Shown one piece after another: positions 58,369 to 64,000 of a stretch of 64,000 nt of DNA. The position numbers were made by a program, and so were the translations under genes. This stretch comes from Micromonospora andamanensis (GTDB taxonomy: Bacteria; Actinomycetota; Actinomycetes; Mycobacteriales; Micromonosporaceae): positions 61,254 to 125,253 of the forward strand of contig NZ_BOOZ01000026.1 of NCBI RefSeq assembly GCF_016863495.1, given 5' to 3'. The notes beneath the pieces were generated by a model. It was not told the DNA's origin. It saw only the letters and a program-made list of their open reading frames with translations, and ran no database searches. The first letter of the stretch is position 1, and each line of letters starts with the position of its first letter.

Positions 58369-61300
58369 ACGGCGGCACCGTTCAACAGTCCGGCGAGCGC
58401 CTCCGCCTGGCCGGCACCGCCCGGGTTGCCCTCGACCGCGTGGCAGCGGTCGCGCAGTTCGGCTGCCAGACCGTCCAGTTCCGGATCGGGGGCGGACCCG
58501 ACCACCGTCAGCGGCAGCCCGCAGGGCCGCAGCTCGTGCTCGCGCAGTGCCGCCACCGTGGCCCGGAAGATCTCGTAACGTCGGGCCACTGTGATGTCCG
58601 TGCCGATCTCGACGGCCGCGCCCATCGCGGCGATGCGCTCGGCCGACGACGTCGTGAACGTGTGGTCCGCCAGCTCCGCGAGGGTGTCCGGGAACCCGGC
58701 GCTGGTCGGCGGGACACCGAGTTCCCTGGCGAACAGGTACTCCAGGGCGGCGTCGCCGACCTCGCCCGAGATCCGGTACGGGTCGACGAGCACGACCTGG
58801 TCGACCCGGGTGCCGGCCTCGGCGAGTTCGCGGGCCACCTCGACCGCCAGCAGGGCGGTGGCGCCGTAGCCGACCACCTGGACGGCGTTCGGGCGTTCGG
58901 TACGGACCAGCCGGGCGTAGACCGCCACCCGCCGGTGCAGCAGTTGCTCCGGGTCGGAGCGCAGGTAGGTGTCGGCGTCACCGGCGGTGAGTCCCAGGAT
59001 CTTCCGGCCCGGTTCGATCAGGTTGGTGAGACTCACGAAGTTGTAGAGCTTTCCGGTGGCGTCGTGCACCAGGACCACCGCCGGGTCGCTCTCCCCCTCG
59101 CCGAACCGCACCAACGGCGAGACGACCCGGCGCTGTACCGGTTCGGGTGTCGGCGCGTCGGCCGTACTCGAGAGCAGCCGGGCCATGGCCGCGACTGTCG
59201 GATCCGGCAACAGCTCGCGCACCAGCGAGTCGAAGTACATGCCCGCCGCCTGCGGCACCCGTTCCCGGACCATCGCCACCAGCTGTGTCGACAGCAACGA
59301 GTTGCCGCCCAGCGCGAAGAAGTCGTCGTTACGGCCGACCCGATCGACCTTGAGCACCTCGGCCCACAACTGCGCCAGGGTGGCCTCCAGACCTTCGGTG
59401 GGCTCGTCGCCAGCGGTGCCGGTCGTCTCGTTAGCCGCCTGCCGTAACCGGTTGGCAAGCGCGGTCCGGTCCACCTTCCCGTTCGCGGTGACGGGTATGG
59501 CCGGCAGCGGGTGGAATGCCGCCGGGCACATGTAGTCCGGCAGCAGATCCCGCAGGTACCGGTCCAGATTCAGCTCGGCGAGCGGCTGTTCGCCGCCGTT
59601 CGCACCGTCCGTCACCACGAACGCGACAAGCCGACGCCGCAACGATTCGGTGCCCTCGACGAGCACCACCGCGCCGCGTACGGCCGGGTGGGACAGCAGC
59701 GCCGCCTCCACCTCGGCGAGCTCGATCCGATGTCCCCTGATCTTGACCTGGTTGTCCTCCCGGCCGAGGAACTCGATGACGCCTGACGGCAGGTAACGGC
59801 CGAAGTCGCCGGTGCGGTACAACCGCTCCCCGGTCACCGGATGGGTGCGGAACCGCTCCCGCGTCCGCTCCGGGTCGTTGAGGTAGCCGGCCGCCACTCC
59901 GACGCCGCCGATGTACAGCTCCCCGGCCACCCAGTCGGGTCGGTCCCGCAACTCGTGGTCGTAGACGTGGAACGTCTGGTTACGCAGCGGCAGGCCGTAC
60001 GGGATGCTCGGGGCGTCGGTGTCGACGGTGTCGATCGGGTGGTAGATCGACCAGATCGACGCCTCCGTCGCGCCCCCGAGGCTGATCACCTTCAGCTCCG
60101 GGATGTGGCTGCGGATCTCGTCGGGCAGCGTGACCGGAATCCAGTCGCCGGACAACAGCGCCAGCCGCAGTGTCGGTGCCGGTTCGGGATGCGCGGACAG
60201 ATAGTGAGCCAACATCTGCATCTGCGCCGGCACCGAGTTCCAGACGGTGATCCGGTGGCGTACGACGAGTTCGGCCCAGTGCGCCGGTTCACCGCGGCGT
60301 GCGGGATCCGGCAGCACCACCGTGCCACCGACGCCGAGCGTGCCGAACAGGTCGTAGACGGACAGGTCGAAGCCCAGGTCGGCGAGCCCCAGCACCCGGT
60401 CCTCCGACCCGATCCCGAAGCGCTCGGTGATGTCGACGATCGTGTTCAGCGCGGCGCGGTGGCTGATCATCACCCCCTTCGGCGTCCCGGTCGATCCGGA
60501 GGTGTAGATGACGTAGGCCAGCTCGTCCGGGCTGCGGGGAGCACCGGTGACCTCGAAGGACCCGCTGTCGGCCGGGATGTCGCCGACTGCGACCGACGGC
60601 ACCGGTGCGTCGCCGTCGGCGGGTCCGCCGACGAGGAACGCGGCGCCGGAGTCACTGAGTATGCGGTCGCGCCGGGACGTCGGCTGGCCGGTGCTGAGCG
60701 GCAGATACGCCGCTCCGACAGCCGCCACGCCGAGCACGGCGGCGATCTGGTCCAACTCCTTGTCGAGGGCGACGGCCACGATGTCGCCCGGTACCACCCC
60801 GGCACCCGTGAGATACGCGGCGATGTCGGACGCCCGTCCGGACAACTCGCGATAGGTGTGCTCGCCCGCGCTGTCGATCACCGCGACGCGGTCCGGGAAC
60901 CGTCGCGCCGTGGCGAACACCGGCTCGTGCAGCAGGCCGCCGGGGATCGGCCCTTCGGTTGCGTTCACCGTTCGTCGCAGCTCGACCTGAGCGGTCGGCA
61001 GGGGTACCGGTGCCGGAGCACGCCACGCTTCCGGGTCGCGTGACAACCGGCCGAGCAGATCCTCGAACGCGGCGAACATGTCGTCGACGAGCCCGTCGGT
61101 GAACACGCCGTCGCGTACGTCCCAGTTGACCAGGAGGGCGCCGTCGCGCTCGAGTGCCTGGCAGTCGATCCAGACCTGCGGGGTCTGGGTGATGCCGTAC
61201 CCGAGCCGGGCCTCCGACTCGCGTGAGGTCGCACCCTCGATACCTATGGCACTTGTGAAGACCACAGGCATGAGGGCCTCGTCCGGACTGCGCCGACGGG

Positions 61301-62495
61301 CGATCTCGCGGATCACCTCGACGCCGGAGAAGAACCGGTGGTCCATGTCGTCGAAGAGCTGCCGGCCCAGCCGCTGCGCCCGGTCGGCGAAGGTCGGCGC
61401 GTCACAGGTGTGCGCTTCGAGCAGGGTGACAGAGGTGAAGTCGCCGATGAGGGCGGGGACGTGTGGGTGCAGGGGCAGCCGGTTGAGCAGGGTGAGGTTC
61501 AGGGTGAAATCGGGCCGCCGTGACCACGTGCCGATGACCTCGGCGTAGGCGGCGAGGACCGCTCCGGAGGCGGTGACGCCCGCGCTGACGGCCCGCTCCC
61601 GCAACGCCGACCAGGCGGCGGGCGTCAGCTCGAGACTCCAGCGGCTGAAGGTGGTGCGGTTCTCCGCGCGCGACAGGGTCGGCAGTTCCGGCGCCGGCGG
61701 CAACGTGTCGACGCGGGCGGCCCAGTAGTCGCGGTCGCGCTGGTAGCGGGCCGATTCCCGCAGGCTACGTTCGGTGAGCAGGTAGTCGCGGAAGGACAGC
61801 TCCGGCTGTGGCAGCTCGGCCGTCGGATCGCGGTGCAGGTGTTCGAACTGGTCGAGCAGGATCTGGATGCCGGCCCAGTCGGAGATCAGGAAGTCGAGCG
61901 ACACGTGCAGCACGGCCCGCCCGGCGGCGCGGGTGAGGCGCAGCTCGAACAGCGGCCACGTGTCAGTGGTCAGGATCTGGTGGCCGAGTTCGTCCCGGAC
62001 CTTCGTCAGGTGGGCGTTCACCGCCTCGGTGGCGTCGGCCCGCAGGTCCGCGACCGCTATCCGGTAGCGGGGCACCTCCGGCAGCACCTGCTGCGAACCG
62101 TCCTCGTGCACGACCGCCCGCAGCATGTCATGGTGAGCGATGAGGCGGTTCCAGGCGTCCTCGGCCCGGCCGGGATCGAGGTCGGGATACTCCACTTCGA
62201 CATACAGGTGGCAGGCCACCCCGCCGTAGGCGTACCCGTGTCGGCGGCCGAGCAGGTACGCCGTCTGCACGTCGGTGAGCGGGAAGGGCGCGTGCGCGTT
62301 CGCGGGGTCGGCGACGACGGCGGGTAGCCGGTTGCCACGGAGGACGGCGAGGACCTCCTGCTTGCGTTCGCGCAGGGCGGCGGCGCGGTCCGGGGTCATC
62401 ACACCCTTCGCGGCGCGGAAGCGCAGTTGCCCGTCGTCCTCCCAGAGGTGCACCCCGACCCGCTCGAGTTCCGCGATCAGTTGCTGGGCACTCAT
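58365..62495 (-). CDS. NRPS: TubC docking-Cy-A(Cys)-PCP-TE
   Basis: A 1376-residue module. Residues 1-55 are a TubC-type docking domain. A heterocyclisation domain (about 75-500) has DFLISDWAG at 201-209; the Cy motif DxxxxDxxS keeps both Asp but ends in Gly209. In the A domain (about 530-1030) the pocket residues read DLYNLSLIWK, the cysteine code of yersiniabactin synthetase. PCP: FFALGGNSLLS near 1061. The TE-like domain (from about 1135) starts VVLVHDATGKLYNF, but its elbow is GYGAT, with Gly1211 where Ser is required. Codon 1017 is TTA. The predicted reaction is thiazoline formation from cysteine. The strong RBS and ATGA overlap link it to the upstream NRPS. Confidence 0.93.
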   Translation of the reverse strand: MSAQQLIAELERVGVHLWEDDGQLRFRAAKGVMTPDRAAALRERKQEVLAVLRGNRLPAVVADPANAHAPFPLTDVQTAYLLGRRHGYAYGGVACHLYVEVEYPDLDPGRAEDAWNRLIAHHDMLRAVVHEDGSQQVLPEVPRYRIAVADLRADATEAVNAHLTKVRDELGHQILTTDTWPLFELRLTRAAGRAVLHVSLDFLISDWAGIQILLDQFEHLHRDPTAELPQPELSFRDYLLTERSLRESARYQRDRDYWAARVDTLPPAPELPTLSRAENRTTFSRWSLELTPAAWSALRERAVSAGVTASGAVLAAYAEVIGTWSRRPDFTLNLTLLNRLPLHPHVPALIGDFTSVTLLEAHTCDAPTFADRAQRLGRQLFDDMDHRFFSGVEVIREIARRRSPDEALMPVVFTSAIGIEGATSRESEARLGYGITQTPQVWIDCQALERDGALLVNWDVRDGVFTDGLVDDMFAAFEDLLGRLSRDPEAWRAPAPVPLPTAQVELRRTVNATEGPIPGGLLHEPVFATARRFPDRVAVIDSAGEHTYRELSGRASDIAAYLTGAGVVPGDIVAVALDKELDQIAAVLGVAAVGAAYLPLSTGQPTSRRDRILSDSGAAFLVGGPADGDAPVPSVAVGDIPADSGSFEVTGAPRSPDELAYVIYTSGSTGTPKGVMISHRAALNTIVDITERFGIGSEDRVLGLADLGFDLSVYDLFGTLGVGGTVVLPDPARRGEPAHWAELVVRHRITVWNSVPAQMQMLAHYLSAHPEPAPTLRLALLSGDWIPVTLPDEIRSHIPELKVISLGGATEASIWSIYHPIDTVDTDAPSIPYGLPLRNQTFHVYDHELRDRPDWVAGELYIGGVGVAAGYLNDPERTRERFRTHPVTGERLYRTGDFGRYLPSGVIEFLGREDNQVKIRGHRIELAEVEAALLSHPAVRGAVVLVEGTESLRRRLVAFVVTDGANGGEQPLAELNLDRYLRDLLPDYMCPAAFHPLPAIPVTANGKVDRTALANRLRQAANETTGTAGDEPTEGLEATLAQLWAEVLKVDRVGRNDDFFALGGNSLLSTQLVAMVRERVPQAAGMYFDSLVRELLPDPTVAAMARLLSSTADAPTPEPVQRRVVSPLVRFGEGESDPAVVLVHDATGKLYNFVSLTNLIEPGRKILGLTAGDADTYLRSDPEQLLHRRVAVYARLVRTERPNAVQVVGYGATALLAVEVARELAEAGTRVDQVVLVDPYRISGEVGDAALEYLFARELGVPPTSAGFPDTLAELADHTFTTSSAERIAAMGAAVEIGTDITVARRYEIFRATVAALREHELRPCGLPLTVVGSAPDPELDGLAAELRDRCHAVEGNPGGAGQAEALAGLLNGAAV

Positions 62496-64000
62496 AGCAC
62501 TCCCTCCTCCGTCGACTCGTCGAGCTGTGCGGCGACCGCGTCGGCGACCGCCGCGACGGTGGGTTCGGCGAACATCTGCCGCAGCGGCAGGGTCACGCCG
62601 TACCGGCCGAGCAGCGCCTCGGCGAACTGCGTGGCGGTCAGGCTGTCGCCACCCAGGGCGAAGAAGTTCGCGAGGCGACCGGGCACGGTCACGGACAACA
62701 GCTCGCCCCACAGCTGCGTGATCAAGCGTTCGATGTCGGTACGCGGCGGTTCGCTGGCGTCCTCGCCGTCGTCGGTTCTCGCGAGCAACTCGGCCACCCG
62801 CGCGCGATCCACCTTGCCGTTCGCGCTCAGCGGCAGTCGGGACAGCGCGACCAGCCGCTCGGGCACCATGTGCGCCGGTAGCTCGCGCCGCAGGTCGGCC
62901 AGTACCTCGTCCTCCCGGACAACCGGACGGTCGGCGGCCGAGCGGGCCGTCAGCAGCAGGAGCGCGGAGTCCTGTTCGTGAACGCCGATCTCCTGAAGCT
63001 GGGCGGCCGCCAGTACCTCGGTCCAGCCCTCCGCGTCGAGCATCGGGCCGCGGCGCGAACCACCGAAGCCGCGCTCGAGCACGGCCGCGGTGAGCAGGGC
63101 GACGGGTGCGAGTTCCCGGTGTTCGAGGCCGATCAGCACACCGCGCGGGGCGAGCAGCTCGCCCGCCTGGGCGGCACCGTCGACCGGGTCGCCGTAGCGG
63201 TGCAGAGCGCCTGTCATCATCACGACGTCGAAGGCGTGCCGCAGGTCCGGTGGCACCGACGTGTCGGTGACCGTACGCAGCTGCGGGGCGTGCGGTGCGT
63301 GGTCCAGCCTGGCGGCTGCCAGTTCCAGCAGTCGCGGCGACGTGTCCAGCAGGGTCGCCTCGACCTGGTCGCCGTCCACCCGCGCCAGCAGACGCTGGGC
63401 GGCGACGCCGGTCCGGCAGCCGAGGTCGGCGATCCGGATGGGACGGCCCAGCGCGGCGGCGAGCTTGGTGATCGTCCGGGCCACCCAGTCGATCGCAGCC
63501 TCGGTGTCCGGCTGCATGGCGACAAGTGCCTCCGGCGACAGCACCGGGTCCTCGAGCAGCATCAGCGGCGAACGCTCGCCACGCAGGATCTCGGCGATCT
63601 CGTGCTCGACGGCGGCCAACCGCAGCGCGACGGCGTGCAGCGGGCCGTCTGCGGCGGCGGTCGTCGCGAGCCAGGTCCGTGGATCGCAGACCTCGCCCCA
63701 GCGCTCGCCGACGCCGTACCGGCCCGACCGCGCGGTGAGCACGGCCCGCTCGGTGAGCCAGTCCAACCACAGGCGTAGCAGGTCCCGGAAGTTGTCGTCG
63801 AGGCCGAGCGCCGCGGCGATGTCGTCAGGTGTCGCCGGCTGCGATCCGATTCCCTTGGCGATCAACGCGGTGATCCGGGATTCGACGATCGTTGCTTCGA
63901 GTTCACCGTCGGTCGCGGCGGTGATGACGGGCTGGTCGTCGTGCGGAAGGTCGAGGGCGGCGATGCCGTCGGTCACCACAACCGCGCCCTGGCGGGCGAC
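62492..64000 (-). CDS. NRPS, C-terminal part: A domain interrupted by MT-like domain, then PCP (5' end outside window)
   Basis: The open frame enters from the right edge; 502 codons are visible. The first 330 or so residues form a methyltransferase-like domain: helical start, motif I IRIADLGCRTGVAAQRLL, then ALHRYGDPVDG and LAPRGVLIGLEHREL. The A-domain end follows (LPLSANGKVDRARVAEL), then a PCP (FFALGGDSLTATQF). An MT-like domain embedded between A8 and A10 is the layout of PchE and HMWP2, where it acts as epimerase or is cryptic. Motif I has Cys-Arg in place of usual small residues. The upstream part likely holds the aryl carrier, Cy and the A core. The last codons overlap the next NRPS (ATGA). 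Confidence 0.88.
   Translation of the reverse strand, partial: VARQGAVVVTDGIAALDLPHDDQPVITAATDGELEATIVESRITALIAKGIGSQPATPDDIAAALGLDDNFRDLLRLWLDWLTERAVLTARSGRYGVGERWGEVCDPRTWLATTAAADGPLHAVALRLAAVEHEIAEILRGERSPLMLLEDPVLSPEALVAMQPDTEAAIDWVARTITKLAAALGRPIRIADLGCRTGVAAQRLLARVDGDQVEATLLDTSPRLLELAAARLDHAPHAPQLRTVTDTSVPPDLRHAFDVVMMTGALHRYGDPVDGAAQAGELLAPRGVLIGLEHRELAPVALLTAAVLERGFGGSRRGPMLDAEGWTEVLAAAQLQEIGVHEQDSALLLLTARSAADRPVVREDEVLADLRRELPAHMVPERLVALSRLPLSANGKVDRARVAELLARTDDGEDASEPPRTDIERLITQLWGELLSVTVPGRLANFFALGGDSLTATQFAEALLGRYGVTLPLRQMFAEPTVAAVADAVAAQLDESTEEGVL

Noticed and set aside
1..64000. tRNA or rRNA genes, CRISPR arrays, insertion sequences, attachment sites
   Set aside because: No cloverleaf-like, repeat-spacer or transposase-with-inverted-repeat pattern was seen by eye.

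Overview
The window is high-GC DNA with frequent GTG starts, near-universal 4-nt start/stop overlaps (ATGA or GTGA) and very rare TTA codons. It also carries natural-product genes. Together these point to a filamentous actinomycete, most plausibly Micromonosporaceae; the exact taxon is inference. No rRNA, tRNA, CRISPR array or insertion sequence was seen.

Left part (1-31.7 kb): accessory metabolism and small regulator-target pairs. A frameshifted thioesterase remnant (391-566) precedes, on the minus strand, an alpha/beta hydrolase, a GntR/FCD regulator and a bona fide ACC deaminase. A perfect GntR-type palindrome lies upstream of that set. From 14346 down to 3384 runs a tightly coupled minus-strand operon: ATP-grasp ligase, DUF364 putative metal-chelation protein, cysteine-synthase-like PLP enzyme, enolase-superfamily epimerase, MFS transporter, peptide/nickel-family ABC importer (binding lipoprotein, permease, and a permease-ATPase-ATPase fusion), and a GNAT. 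A Zur-like box sits 40 bp upstream of the first gene. I read it as a candidate metallophore (possibly zincophore) system that is not a classical NRPS pathway. Next come an anchored PHB-depolymerase-type esterase, a DinB protein, a MarR/FAD-monooxygenase pair with a perfect operator, a propeller protein, a ThuA/Gfo-Idh/MFS operon divergent from a LysR gene, a saccharopine-dehydrogenase-like gene, a frameshifted and truncated MalT/LAL regulator, an SDR, a hydrolase, and a DHA2 efflux pump with a divergent TetR gene and a 25-bp operator.

Right part (31.9 kb to the end): one large, unusual biosynthetic cluster that runs off the right edge. A plus-strand block encodes a lysine-2,3-aminomutase-like radical SAM enzyme, a KASIII-like protein whose catalytic Cys is Ser, an atypical carrier protein and an adenylation enzyme. 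Two terminator hairpins separate it from a minus-strand block: stand-alone thioester reductase, fully reducing PKS (KS-AT-DH-ER-KR-ACP, mycocerosate-synthase-like) and a hydrolase. After a 943-bp gap comes a long minus-strand operon. It carries a complete five-gene set matching dTDP-L-epivancosamine biosynthesis, a WS/DGAT acyltransferase, two SDRs, an aryl-AMP ligase, isochorismate synthase, type II thioesterase, a saccharopine-dehydrogenase-like reductase, a cysteine-specific Cy-A-PCP-TE NRPS, and the end of a second NRPS with an MT-like domain inserted in its A domain (pyochelin/yersiniabactin style).

The genes together suggest an aryl-thiazoline core, a branched-chain lipid, a 3-amino-3-methyl deoxysugar and perhaps a beta-amino acid. 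I do not recognise a known compound with this gene set. No glycosyltransferase, isochorismatase or isochorismate-pyruvate lyase is visible here.
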